14,449 bases of DNA from positions 1 through 14,449 of the forward strand of contig CAYRSC010000021.1 of NCBI GenBank assembly GCA_964427155.1. Reading direction: 5' to 3'. Positions 6,161-14,358 of this stretch are shown here, piece after piece. The notes under the pieces were generated by a model. The model saw only the letters and a program-made list of their open reading frames with translations. It did not search any database and was not told the DNA's origin. Position 1 is the stretch's first letter. Every line of letters begins with the position of its first letter. The stretch comes from Desulfothermus sp964427155 (GTDB lineage: Bacteria > Desulfobacterota > Desulfovibrionia > Desulfovibrionales > Desulfothermaceae). A program made the translations under genes and the position numbers.

Positions 6161-6511
6161 ATGAGAGTCAAGGGTGGAACAGTTACCAGAAAGAGGCACA
6201 AGAAGTACCTGAAACTGGCCAAGGGATACAGAGGGGCGAGAAGCAAGCTCTATAGGATAGCCAGGGGTGCAGTGGAAAAGGCCCTGTGTAATGCCTATGC
6301 CCATCGCAAGAAAAAGAAAAGGGATTTTCGCAGGCTCTGGATAATGCGGATAAATGCCGCGGCCAGGGAACATGGGCTATCCTATAGCAAGTTTATTCAT
6401 GGCCTTAAAATGGCAAATGTTTCCCTGGATAGAAAGGTATTGGCGGATATGGCAGTAAAGGACAGAGAAGGCTTTGCCAAGCTGGCAGAACTGGCAAAAA
6501 CAAAGGTGTAG
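6161..6511 (+). CDS. rplT: 50S ribosomal protein L20
   Basis: This 116-residue basic protein, beginning MRVKGGTVTRKRHKKYLKLA, is full-length L20, an early 23S rRNA-binding assembly protein. The long N-terminal helix with YRGARSKLYRIARGAVEKAL is followed by RDFRRLWIMRINAAAREHGLS and the globular end KMANVSLDRKVLADMAV. A very strong Shine-Dalgarno (GGAGGAGG) precedes the ATG. Its final codons contain the Shine-Dalgarno of pheS (AAAGGTG), and pheS begins 4 bases after its stop, so L20 and PheS synthesis are probably coupled. Confidence 0.98.
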   Translation: MRVKGGTVTRKRHKKYLKLAKGYRGARSKLYRIARGAVEKALCNAYAHRKKKKRDFRRLWIMRINAAAREHGLSYSKFIHGLKMANVSLDRKVLADMAVKDREGFAKLAELAKTKV

Positions 6512-6515
6512 GACA

Positions 6516-7583
6516 TTGGGAAATACACTGAGGGATTTTTTAAAGGACCTGGAAGAGATAGAAGATTCCTTTAAAAAGGCCCTTGATTCCATCTCCAGTG
6601 GAGAGGAACTGGAGGCCATAAGGGTAAAGTTTCTGGGCAGAAAGGGGGCCCTGGCCCGGGTCCTCTCATCCCTGCCTGAGCTCTCCCCTGAGGAGAGACC
6701 AGAGGCGGGCAGGAGTGCCAACAGGACAAAGGAACGACTCCTCTCCCTGTTTGAGGAGAGGGAAAAGGCCCTGAGGGAGGCCAAGGAAAGGGAAGAAGAG
6801 CAGGGATTTGACTATAGCCTTCCAGGAAGAGAGCTGTGGAAGGGCACATTGCACCCCATAACCCGGGTCATCCACGACATCTGCAGGATATTTGTCTCCC
6901 TGGGGTTTGAGATAGTCACAGGTCCGGAGATAGAGACAGATTTCTATAACTTTGAGGCCCTGAACATCCCAAGGGATCACCCTGCACGGGATATGCAGGA
7001 TACCCTCTATATCAATGAGAATATACTCCTGCGCACCCACACCTCTCCCCTGCAGATAAGGACCATGTTGAAACGCACCCCTCCTGTGGCGGCCATTGCC
7101 CCTGGAAAGGTGTATCGCCGAGACTCTGACCTCACCCATACCCCCATGTTTCATCAAATAGAGGGGTTTTTGGTGGATAGGGATGTAAATATGGCACACC
7201 TACGAGGGACCCTCACCTATTTTGTTCAGCAGACATTTGGGCCAGAGACCAGGGTAAGATTTAGACCCAGCTTTTTCCCCTTTACTGAGCCCAGCGCTGA
7301 GGTGGATATAAGCTGTGTGATATGTGGAGGAAAGGGTTTTGTGGGGGATGCTCCCTGCAGGGTATGCAAACAGACTGGCTGGCTGGAGATACTGGGATGT
7401 GGCCTTATTGACCCCAAGGTGTTTGAGGCCGTGGGATATGATGCGGAAAAATATTCTGGCTTTGCCTTTGGACTTGGTGTGGAAAGGGTGGCCATGCTAA
7501 AATATGGTATAAATGACCTGCGTTTGTTTTTTGAAAATGACCTGAGGTTCTTAAATCAATTTATAGACTTTTCTGTATTTTAA
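6516..7583 (+). CDS. pheS: phenylalanyl-tRNA synthetase alpha subunit
   Basis: PheS is the catalytic subunit of the (alpha-beta)2 PheRS that attaches phenylalanine to tRNA-Phe. The product has the N-terminal coiled-coil arm with VKFLGRKGALARVLSSL, the class II core with FYNFEALNIPRDHPARDMQDT, motif 2 (VYRRDSDLTHTPMFHQIEG) and motif 3 (GFAFGLGVERVAML). It also carries a four-cysteine insertion, C267-x2-C270 ... C281-x2-C284, in the position where many bacterial PheS proteins have a zinc-ribbon-like loop. With TTG 6516 the length is 355, slightly above the usual 330-345. I prefer this TTG because AAAGGTG lies 7 bases upstream. CTG 6528 is a possible alternative, and the open frame upstream of 6516 lies inside rplT. 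Confidence 0.95.
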   Translation: MGNTLRDFLKDLEEIEDSFKKALDSISSGEELEAIRVKFLGRKGALARVLSSLPELSPEERPEAGRSANRTKERLLSLFEEREKALREAKEREEEQGFDYSLPGRELWKGTLHPITRVIHDICRIFVSLGFEIVTGPEIETDFYNFEALNIPRDHPARDMQDTLYINENILLRTHTSPLQIRTMLKRTPPVAAIAPGKVYRRDSDLTHTPMFHQIEGFLVDRDVNMAHLRGTLTYFVQQTFGPETRVRFRPSFFPFTEPSAEVDISCVICGGKGFVGDAPCRVCKQTGWLEILGCGLIDPKVFEAVGYDAEKYSGFAFGLGVERVAMLKYGINDLRLFFENDLRFLNQFIDFSVF

Positions 7584-7635
7584 TCCTTTTTTATTCACTC
7601 TAAAACCATAAAACAATCCTATAGAAGGTAGGACC

Positions 7636-10038
7636 ATGCTTTTAAGTCTTAACTGGCTCAAGGAGTTTACTCCCTATGGGGGCCCTATTGATGACCTGGC
7701 CCATGCACTTACCATGCTGGGACTGGAGGTAGAGGAGATATTTGACCCATTTGAAGGGATAAAGGACATTATTGTGGGAAAGGTGGTTGAATGTTCCCCT
7801 CATCCCCGGGCAGACAAACTGAGCCTCTGCAGGGTGGATCTGGGCACAGGGGAGTTGGTGGATATTGTATGTGGGGCACCTAATGTGGACAAAGGGCAAT
7901 TTGTTCCTGTGGCCCCAGTGGGAAGCACCCTTCCCAGTGGAATGAAGATAAAGAAGGCCAAAATACGTGGCACTTATTCCCACGGTATGATATGTTCAGA
8001 AAGGGAACTGGGTCTGGGAGAGGACCATTCAGGGATAATGGTACTGGAGGGAAACCCTGAGCCAGGAGAGAGACTCAGGGATTTTCTGGACCTGGACACC
8101 ACGGTTCTGGACATTGGAATGACTCCCAATCGTGCAGATTGTCTTAGCGTCCTGGGAATTGCCAGGGAGGTGGCAGCATATTTTGATCTTCCTTTAAATA
8201 TACCCTCCACAGATGTATCCTCCATTGAGTCAGAGGAGGCCACATCAGTGGAGATAGAGATCAGGGATCCAGAGGACTGTCCCCTATATATGGCCAGAGA
8301 GATAAGGGGCGTAAAAATAGGTCCTTCTCCCTCTTGGATGAGATACAGGCTTGTGGCCCTGGGACTCAGACCCATTAATAATGTGGTGGACATCACCAAT
8401 TATGTATTACTGGAGTTTGGTCATCCCCTTCACGGATTTGACAGGGGGTTGCTGAAGGGGAACACCATTGCAGTGGCCAGGCCAGATAGAGAAGTGAGCA
8501 TCAGGACCCTAGATGGGCAGGAGAGGAGGGTCTCTTCCCATGATATCCTTATATGGGACAGCGAGAGGCCGGTGGCCCTGGCAGGTATAATGGGCGGGGA
8601 AGAGACAGAGATAAATGAGTCCACAGAGGATGTACTATTAGAGTGTGCCATCTTTAATCCCTCCAGGATTCGCAGAACCGCCCGTCGCATGGGACTCTCC
8701 ACAGAGGCCTCTTATCGGTTTGAGCGGGGGGTGGATCAACTAGGGGCGGAACGGGCGATAAATCGTGCGGCATATCTTATCCATCGTTTTGCCGGTGGAA
8801 GGCTCTTGAGGGGGGTGGCCAAAAAAGAACCCAAAAAGTGGACTGCTCCCTCCATCCCATTTAGGCCCCTTAGGGCCAAAAGGCTCCTGTGTGTGGACGT
8901 GGACGAGGCATATTGCCTGGATATCCTGGGAAAGCTGGGATGCAAGGTGGAAAAGAAAGGGGAGGGGGAGTATAAGATATCCCCCCCAAGCTACAGACTG
9001 GACCTGGAGAGGGAGATTGACCTGGTGGAGGAAATAGGCAGGTTTTATGGCCTGGAAAAGATACCTGCTGTTTTGCCAGGGATAAAAAAGTCACTGGAGA
9101 GGGGAGAAGATAGCCCCCAGGTGGGATATGAATTTCTCTTTAAGATAAAACAGTGGGCAAGGGGTATTGGCCTGCAGGAGGCGATAACCTATAGCTTTGT
9201 GGGTAGAGAGGAGATGGTACGCTTTGGCGCCAGGGAAGAAGAAATGGTATCCATCCAGAATCCCCTTGCCAGTGACCAGGACACCATGCGATGTGTGGTG
9301 GTGGCGGGGCTTTTGAATGTGGTAAAGACCAACCTTGGAAGACTAAACAGGGACCTGCATCTCTTTGAAGTGGCTCGCACATTTGTGTGGGATGAGAGAG
9401 AAGAGACAGGGGTAAAAGAGACAAACAAACTGGCCATTGTGCTGGAGGGAAGACGGCATCCCCGCACCTGGGCCCATGGAAAAGATAACTGGGACTTTTA
9501 TGATATAAAGGCAATGGTGGAACACCTCTTCTCCACCTTTGAGATTGAGGGATATGAATATGAGGAGATCCAGGAGAGGAGGGTTGTGGATAGGGCAGTG
9601 AAGATATTGCTAGATGGAAGAGAAATGGGCTTTATGGGGAGACTAATCCCTTCCCTGGCAGAACATTACCATGCAAAGGACAATCTCTGGCTCTGTGAGA
9701 TAGACCTGGACCTATTATTTGCCCATTATATAAAACATAAGACCACATTTAAGGAATGGTCAAAGTTTCCTCCTGTCTATAGGGACATGACACTGGTATG
9801 TCCCCCTGAGGTAAGATTTAAAGATATACTTGGGTGTGTAAAAGAGGCCAAAACTCCTCTCCTGGAAGAGATATCCCTTATTGATGTATATGAGCCACCC
9901 AGGGGAGGAGAGAGGAACCTTACCATAAGGATGACATATCGCCATTCCAGAAAAAATCTTACTGACCGCGAGGTGGATAAGGTCCATGGGGAGCTGGGAA
10001 GACATATTATAAAGAGACTTCCAGTGAGATTTCCCTGA
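7636..10038 (+). CDS. pheT: phenylalanyl-tRNA synthetase beta subunit
   Basis: PheT partners PheS, binds tRNA-Phe and hydrolyses mischarged Tyr-tRNA-Phe. The 800-residue product is full length (E. coli 795) and intact. Visible domains are: N-terminal LNWLKEFTPY; an EMAP-like tRNA-binding OB fold (about 40-150, with HPRADKLSLCRVDLG and KIRGTYSHGMICSE); the B3/B4 editing module (about 210-390, with TNYVLLEFGHPLHGFD, GIMGGEETEI and SYRFERGVD); B5 (about 400-475); the catalytic-like core (about 490-690, with NPLASDQDTMRC); and the C-terminal ferredoxin-fold anticodon-binding domain (about 705-798, FPPVYRDMTLV). AAGGTAGG precedes the ATG. The 52-base gap to pheS contains no visible terminator, so the two should be cotranscribed. 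Confidence 0.97.
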   Translation: MLLSLNWLKEFTPYGGPIDDLAHALTMLGLEVEEIFDPFEGIKDIIVGKVVECSPHPRADKLSLCRVDLGTGELVDIVCGAPNVDKGQFVPVAPVGSTLPSGMKIKKAKIRGTYSHGMICSERELGLGEDHSGIMVLEGNPEPGERLRDFLDLDTTVLDIGMTPNRADCLSVLGIAREVAAYFDLPLNIPSTDVSSIESEEATSVEIEIRDPEDCPLYMAREIRGVKIGPSPSWMRYRLVALGLRPINNVVDITNYVLLEFGHPLHGFDRGLLKGNTIAVARPDREVSIRTLDGQERRVSSHDILIWDSERPVALAGIMGGEETEINESTEDVLLECAIFNPSRIRRTARRMGLSTEASYRFERGVDQLGAERAINRAAYLIHRFAGGRLLRGVAKKEPKKWTAPSIPFRPLRAKRLLCVDVDEAYCLDILGKLGCKVEKKGEGEYKISPPSYRLDLEREIDLVEEIGRFYGLEKIPAVLPGIKKSLERGEDSPQVGYEFLFKIKQWARGIGLQEAITYSFVGREEMVRFGAREEEMVSIQNPLASDQDTMRCVVVAGLLNVVKTNLGRLNRDLHLFEVARTFVWDEREETGVKETNKLAIVLEGRRHPRTWAHGKDNWDFYDIKAMVEHLFSTFEIEGYEYEEIQERRVVDRAVKILLDGREMGFMGRLIPSLAEHYHAKDNLWLCEIDLDLLFAHYIKHKTTFKEWSKFPPVYRDMTLVCPPEVRFKDILGCVKEAKTPLLEEISLIDVYEPPRGGERNLTIRMTYRHSRKNLTDREVDKVHGELGRHIIKRLPVRFP

Positions 10039-10075
10039 GCCCAGGGGGAAAACACCAGAATAGAGGGGAAGGGCC

Positions 10076-10387
10076 ATGGCTCAGACATCCAGCCGCCGAT
10101 ACCATAAGATAAGTGAGGTGGCAAAGATGATGGGGGTAGAGCCATATGTCCTTCGTTTCTGGGAAAAGGAATTTCCCCAAATAAAGACCCTGCGGACAAA
10201 AGGGGGGCAGAGGTTATATACCCCTGAGACCATCTCTGTGATAAGGCGGATAAAGCACCTCCTATATGAAGAGGGCATGACCATTGAGGGGGCCAGAAAG
10301 AGGCTCAGGGATACAGAAAGGTTTCACCAGGTGGTAAATGAGATAAAGAAGGAACTTGAAGAGGTAAAGAGGCTCCTTCTCTCCTAA
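10076..10387 (+). CDS. small MerR-family transcriptional regulator
   Basis: This 103-residue protein has the MerR winged helix-turn-helix over about residues 8-77: YHKISEVAKMMGVEPYVLRFWEKEFP, then KGGQRLYTPETISVIRRIKHLL and EGMTIEGARKRL. A short C-terminal helix, EIKKELEEVKRLLL, could be the dimerisation coil. No effector-binding domain or metal-binding cysteines follow, so it is not a metal sensor of the CueR/ZntR sort. GGGGAAGGG precedes the ATG, 38 bases after pheT, so it is probably at the end of the translation operon. In many proteobacteria ihfA lies between pheT and a similar merR-like gene; here ihfA is absent. Its target is unknown. Confidence 0.9.
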   Translation: MAQTSSRRYHKISEVAKMMGVEPYVLRFWEKEFPQIKTLRTKGGQRLYTPETISVIRRIKHLLYEEGMTIEGARKRLRDTERFHQVVNEIKKELEEVKRLLLS

Positions 10388-10434
10388 GGACAAGGCTCCC
10401 TTGCCCACAAGCATAGCCAAGACCTTCCTTAAGA

Positions 10435-12993
10435 TTATGAGATAGAAGTGGGCATTTCTACAATAAATCTATCTACTCCTCCCTCTTTTAAAAGCACTGG
10501 AAGGATACGTGCCAGGGTGGGCCTTCTGGAATAAGGGGTTATATAACAATAAAGTGAGGTTATAGCCCGGGTAATTGCCACATAGAAGAGGTTAAAGACC
10601 TCCTGGATCTCCATGACACGATGGAGTGTGAGCAAGTTTCTCGCCTTTTCAAAACCAGATGCCTTTTTAGTAAGTCTTATGAGACTGTTATTTTTTACCA
10701 TAAGGGGAGGAGATTGAGGATTGTAAAATATCCAGTTGGTGAAGGGGATAAATACTGTGGAGAACTCCAATCCCTTTGCCTTATGGATGGTGATTACCCT
10801 AATGGCCTCCACATTTTCAGACATCTCTATCTTGCTCTCAAGCCCCTCTTCCCACAAAAAAGAGAGGAGGTCCACCAGGGCAGATCCGTGTTGTTTTTGA
10901 AAATCATGGACTAGTTCCAGAAATCTCTCCAGAAAATCCTTCTGCCCCAATAAATCCCCCTGAGTAATACGCCTGGGTATGTCAAGGCGCTCCATAATAT
11001 ATCTTACCACATCATAGGGAGAGTGGGGTATATCCCGACAGGAGCGTATTTCCTCAGCAAGGGAGAGGAGATATTGCTTCCATTTCAAAAAGGCAGGAGA
11101 AGACCTTACCCACTCCCCTATAAGTTCTCCCTCGTCTCGTGGTCCCTGAGGAGGAGGGATGAGGCCAGAGTTTAAGGTGCCATATAGGGCAGAGGAAGAG
11201 GAGGGCCTTATAAGGAGGCTTAGAAAGCACACCATTCCTCTTACCACAGGACAGCTCCTCAGGTTCAGGGAATTCTCTGTGAGCACTGGCAGATTTGCCC
11301 TTATTAGCCAGGCAGATACCTCTTGGGCCTGCTCATTTGTGCGCACAAGCACAGCCACATCCCTTTTTCCCTTTTCCCCGCGGGTCCATATCCCCCTTAT
11401 CTTTTCCACAAAATGACGCTCCAATACTAACCTGGTTTCATCATTTAAGACCTCCATCTGAAAAAAGCATACCCGCCCCTCCTTCTCCATTCCCTTTTTT
11501 GCGGCCAACTGGGTATGATTTAAAAATGCCCTGGAGAGGGAAGAGGAGAGTTGTTTTATAAGGGAGGAGTCTCTGGATACTATCATGGGAGCAAGGGTCT
11601 GCTCTACCCAGTGCTGTCTGGTAAGGGGGGCAAAGAGATCATTGAAAAACTTTACCAGCTCAGGGTGGGAGCGATAATTTTTTTCAAGGGTCCGCACATA
11701 CACATTTCTCGCACATGAAAAATAAGAGGGAAGCTCCTGCAGTATCCTCCAGTCTCCCCCCCTCCACCTATAGATGGCCTGTTTTATATCCCCCACCACA
11801 AATAAAGACCCCCCCTGAGAGAGGCTCTCCTCCACTATGGGAAAGAGGGCATCCCACTGGGCCCTGGATGTATCTTGGAATTCATCAATAAAAAAATGGA
11901 GAAGGGTCCCCCCAAGATATGCAAACACAAGGGGGATGGCAAACTCCTTGGTGAGCACCTCTTTCAATCTAGCAGTCCAGTCATGGGTAAATAGGATCCT
12001 TTCCCTTTGGGAGATAAAATCAATGTGGCTCCTGAGGAGGTTAAAAAAAGGGATATATCCTCCTGGACTATAATAGTCAGCCAGGGCCTCCAGCTTTAGA
12101 TAGCGTTCTCTGGCCCTTAAGAGGGAATCAAAAGATCTCTTAAATACCTCAAAACGTGTGGGAGAGATGCGCTCTAGCTGATTCTTCTTAAAAAGATCTT
12201 CTGGTCTCCTGGAAAAGAATTTATGGTTCAATATATCATATACTGACCTTTTTTCATCTATCCCTCTCAGGTAAGACTTATTCAAAAATTCTTCCAGCCC
12301 ATGCATACTTTCACAAAATTCTTTATAACACCTCTCCACCTCCTCTCTTGCCCTGGATAATCTCTGCAGAGATACCCTCTTTCTCCTCATGGGTACATGC
12401 ATAAAGGGAAAGATCTTACAAAAGGTGTCTATGAGCTTTTTTTCAGGATAAAAACCCTGCCCCTCCTCTAGAGAGAGATAGGTCTCAAGGAGGGTGGATA
12501 TCTCCTCAGGATAAGCCTCTTCTTCAGCCATCAACATGGAAAAGGCCCGCTCCACCACAGGACGATAAGAGAACTCCACCTTCATCTCAGGATCCAGCCC
12601 CATCTCAAAAGAAAGGGCCCTTAGGACTGAAAGGAGAAAGCTATCTATGGTCTTTACCTGAAAATCAGAATAATTATTCAATAACAGGTCAATAATCCTC
12701 ATGGCCTCCCTTTGATTGAGACCTGTTAGTTTCTTAAGATATCCTGCATCTTCCAGTCCCAGGGCCACCTTCTTTAAAAAAAATAGGATCCTCTCCTTCA
12801 TCTCCTTTGCGGCCTTATTGGTAAAGGTAATGGCCACAATGGAGCGCAATGCCTGAAAATTTCCTGTCCCAATCAACTCCCTTAAAAGGGATAAATATTC
12901 CACTGCCAGGGTAAAGGTCTTTCCCGAACCTGCTGAGGCGGTAATTATCTGAATGGAAGAGGTGCGATCTCTCATGTGCAGGATAAATATCAC
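10435..12993 (-). CDS. UvrD/RecB/AddA-like superfamily 1 helicase without nuclease domain
   Basis: This 852-residue protein has all the UvrD-type motifs. Walker A is TASAGSGKT (K25). Motif Ia is AITFTNKAAKEMKERI. Motif II is DEFQD (370-374), motif III VVGDIKQAIYRWRGGDW and motif IV KNYRSHPELVKFFN. Motif V is TIHKAKGLEF and motif VI FYVAITRA (about 803-810). The spacing and the ASAGSGKT/DEFQDTS signatures are those of AddA/RecB-type recombination helicases rather than UvrD. AddA and RecB normally run on to a C-terminal PD-(D/E)XK nuclease (about 1,180-1,230 residues in total). Here the reading frame ends 42 residues after motif VI, and no AddB partner is in the window. The start is GTG 12993, or ATG 12975, with no strong Shine-Dalgarno for either. 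The gene is convergent with merR, 47 bases away, and no clear terminator separates them. Confidence 0.92.
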   Translation of the reverse strand: MIFILHMRDRTSSIQIITASAGSGKTFTLAVEYLSLLRELIGTGNFQALRSIVAITFTNKAAKEMKERILFFLKKVALGLEDAGYLKKLTGLNQREAMRIIDLLLNNYSDFQVKTIDSFLLSVLRALSFEMGLDPEMKVEFSYRPVVERAFSMLMAEEEAYPEEISTLLETYLSLEEGQGFYPEKKLIDTFCKIFPFMHVPMRRKRVSLQRLSRAREEVERCYKEFCESMHGLEEFLNKSYLRGIDEKRSVYDILNHKFFSRRPEDLFKKNQLERISPTRFEVFKRSFDSLLRARERYLKLEALADYYSPGGYIPFFNLLRSHIDFISQRERILFTHDWTARLKEVLTKEFAIPLVFAYLGGTLLHFFIDEFQDTSRAQWDALFPIVEESLSQGGSLFVVGDIKQAIYRWRGGDWRILQELPSYFSCARNVYVRTLEKNYRSHPELVKFFNDLFAPLTRQHWVEQTLAPMIVSRDSSLIKQLSSSLSRAFLNHTQLAAKKGMEKEGRVCFFQMEVLNDETRLVLERHFVEKIRGIWTRGEKGKRDVAVLVRTNEQAQEVSAWLIRANLPVLTENSLNLRSCPVVRGMVCFLSLLIRPSSSSALYGTLNSGLIPPPQGPRDEGELIGEWVRSSPAFLKWKQYLLSLAEEIRSCRDIPHSPYDVVRYIMERLDIPRRITQGDLLGQKDFLERFLELVHDFQKQHGSALVDLLSFLWEEGLESKIEMSENVEAIRVITIHKAKGLEFSTVFIPFTNWIFYNPQSPPLMVKNNSLIRLTKKASGFEKARNLLTLHRVMEIQEVFNLFYVAITRAITSLYCYITPYSRRPTLARILPVLLKEGGVDRFIVEMPTSIS

Positions 12994-13011
12994 TTTTCCC
13001 GGAAGGGGGCA

Positions 13012-13027
13012 ACCACCACCTGGTGGT
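13012..13027. repeat. short perfect inverted repeat upstream of the helicase
   Basis: ACCACC (13012-13017) and GGTGGT (13022-13027) are perfect arms around ACCT. The overlapping 13015-13027 is an odd palindrome. It lies in the 67-base gap between the helicase start and the end of the CARF-HEPN gene, 19 bases upstream of the proposed helicase GTG. No T-run follows on either strand, so a terminator is unlikely; an operator or chance are the options. Confidence 0.3.
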
Positions 13028-13060
13028 AAGTGATTATCCTTAAATTTATATTTGATTTTA

Positions 13061-14278
13061 TTAAGAAAAGAATTCTTTTTGTACCCAATTTATAAATTCA
13101 TTTAATTTTTTTATCTTAAATTCACTTTCTTTTGAATTATGATAATAATTTAAGTGTGCAATATCATTTCTAATTCTATTCATTTGTTGAAAATTATCTA
13201 AGGTTAATCTAAGATCTTTTTTTTGTTCTTCTCTAGCGCTTCCATCATTTATATCCTTATTCTTTTTTTCACATCTTCTTGAAATAACACTTTCTACTAA
13301 TGCTATATAAGAAAGCGCATAAAATTCATGTTCTCTAAACCACTTTGCAAGTTCAAACTGAAACTCAGAAATACTATCTTTATCCAATCTTAATATAAAT
13401 TTTTTTAATTCTGGAATCATAAGACTGGCAATAGGATGTTGTATTTTTTCAATCTCATTTAGTTTACTTTTTATATATTTTATAGTATGACGTATATTAT
13501 TCATATCTCCAATATGAACAGAAGAAGTAAATTTACTAAATATGTGGGATATTTTTTCTAAATTTGATTCTTTAATATCTACTGTACTGTTTAAAAGTTG
13601 AGATATTAAATTCCCATTTCCATATTTTTTTAAATCACTTATTGCAATAATCCACTGCATAAGTTCATAAAATATTTTTAAATCAACTACAGGTGCAATA
13701 TTATTATTCTCCCTTCTATATTCATACATTCCATAATATATACCTTTAATTTCAATTTGCTTTTCTCTAATAAGTTTTAAAAATTCAATCATAACAAAGG
13801 ACATAAGTGCAAGAGATCTAAAAGAATGAGTAATATCTAAATATATTTCATCTCTATTACTTATAAAATCACCTATAGACAAAAATTTATAAAAATTACT
13901 CCACAGTTCCTCTTCATTAACTCCATAAGATATAATAATGCATTTTGATCCTTTAGTGCCAAGATGTTTATCAATTTGTTTTTCTATAATATATAGGTCT
14001 TCTTGTTTTAAGTTATTTTTCTCTATTTTATCATATATTTCTAGTGCATTATTATCATCTCCTCCAAAATATAAATATACACTGTCCCATATTGACTTTT
14101 TAGTTCCAATTAAAAATAATTTTTGGATTTTAAAGTGAGAAACTAGAGCTCTTGCGATAAACTCTTCCTCATATAATTTATCATCTATCTGATAAGTTGT
14201 TTTTCTATATTGTCCCGGGCCGTTGATATTTTCGTTTAATTTTTGACCTGCTCCAAGAGATGATATCAGAATTCTCAT
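13061..14278 (-). CDS. CRISPR-associated CARF-HEPN ribonuclease (TM1812/TIGR02221, Csx1-like)
   Basis: Type III CRISPR accessory proteins of this kind bind cyclic oligoadenylate made by Cas10 through a CARF domain and then cut RNA with a HEPN domain. The 405-residue product opens with the Rossmann-like MRILISSLGAGQ and YRKTTYQI, the TM1812-type CARF start. It has the signature YLDITHSFRS (D148-R154), the expected CARF ligand loop. The C-terminal helical half contains R370-N-D-I-A-H375, the HEPN RxxxxH catalytic motif, so it should be active. The start ATG 14278 is preceded by AAGGGAG. The gene is strikingly AT-rich, with long A/T runs and AAA/ATA/AAT codons, unlike the helicase beside it. It lies 80 bases from a CRISPR repeat. 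No Cas10 or other cas genes are in the window and should lie to the right. The family call is by recognition of motifs, not by a search. Confidence 0.88.
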   Translation of the reverse strand: MRILISSLGAGQKLNENINGPGQYRKTTYQIDDKLYEEEFIARALVSHFKIQKLFLIGTKKSIWDSVYLYFGGDDNNALEIYDKIEKNNLKQEDLYIIEKQIDKHLGTKGSKCIIISYGVNEEELWSNFYKFLSIGDFISNRDEIYLDITHSFRSLALMSFVMIEFLKLIREKQIEIKGIYYGMYEYRRENNNIAPVVDLKIFYELMQWIIAISDLKKYGNGNLISQLLNSTVDIKESNLEKISHIFSKFTSSVHIGDMNNIRHTIKYIKSKLNEIEKIQHPIASLMIPELKKFILRLDKDSISEFQFELAKWFREHEFYALSYIALVESVISRRCEKKNKDINDGSAREEQKKDLRLTLDNFQQMNRIRNDIAHLNYYHNSKESEFKIKKLNEFINWVQKEFFS

Positions 14279-14327
14279 AATAACTCCCTTTTTTATAAAA
14301 GAATTTATAAAGTTAATGCTCCAACCA

Positions 14328-14354
14328 CCTATATTTCCATACGGTGTTTGTCAA
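14328..14354 (-). promoter_or_regulatory. candidate promoter of the CARF-HEPN gene
   Basis: On the minus strand a perfect TTGACA (14354-14349) is followed after 15 bases by TATAGG (14333-14328), about 50 bases upstream of the ATG. The spacer is shorter than ideal. The -35 begins only 4 bases from the outermost CRISPR repeat. The whole 14279-14358 interval is AT-rich and could instead be read as part of an array leader or trailer. Confidence 0.4.
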
Positions 14355-14358
14355 AATA

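Noticed and set aside
6666..7199. 177-codon minus-strand frame opposite pheS
   Set aside because: Antisense shadow of a conserved gene; no recognisable domains.
10030..10051. Hairpin at the pheT stop (TTTCCCTG against CAGGG-GG-AAA) as a terminator
   Set aside because: The stem has a 2-base bulge and is followed by ACACCAGAAT, not a T-run; merR follows closely with its own ribosome-binding site.
10385..10431. Bidirectional terminator between the convergent merR and helicase genes
   Set aside because: Only a weak bulged pairing (TAAGG...AAGG with CCTT/CCTTA) and a 5-bp CAAGG/CCTTG hairpin exist, with no T-run on either strand.
14281..14340. A further degenerate CRISPR repeat one period before 14359
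   Set aside because: TAACTCCCTTTTTTAT resembles part of the repeat, but it coincides with the Shine-Dalgarno region of the CARF-HEPN gene and the GTCGTAATCCC core is absent.
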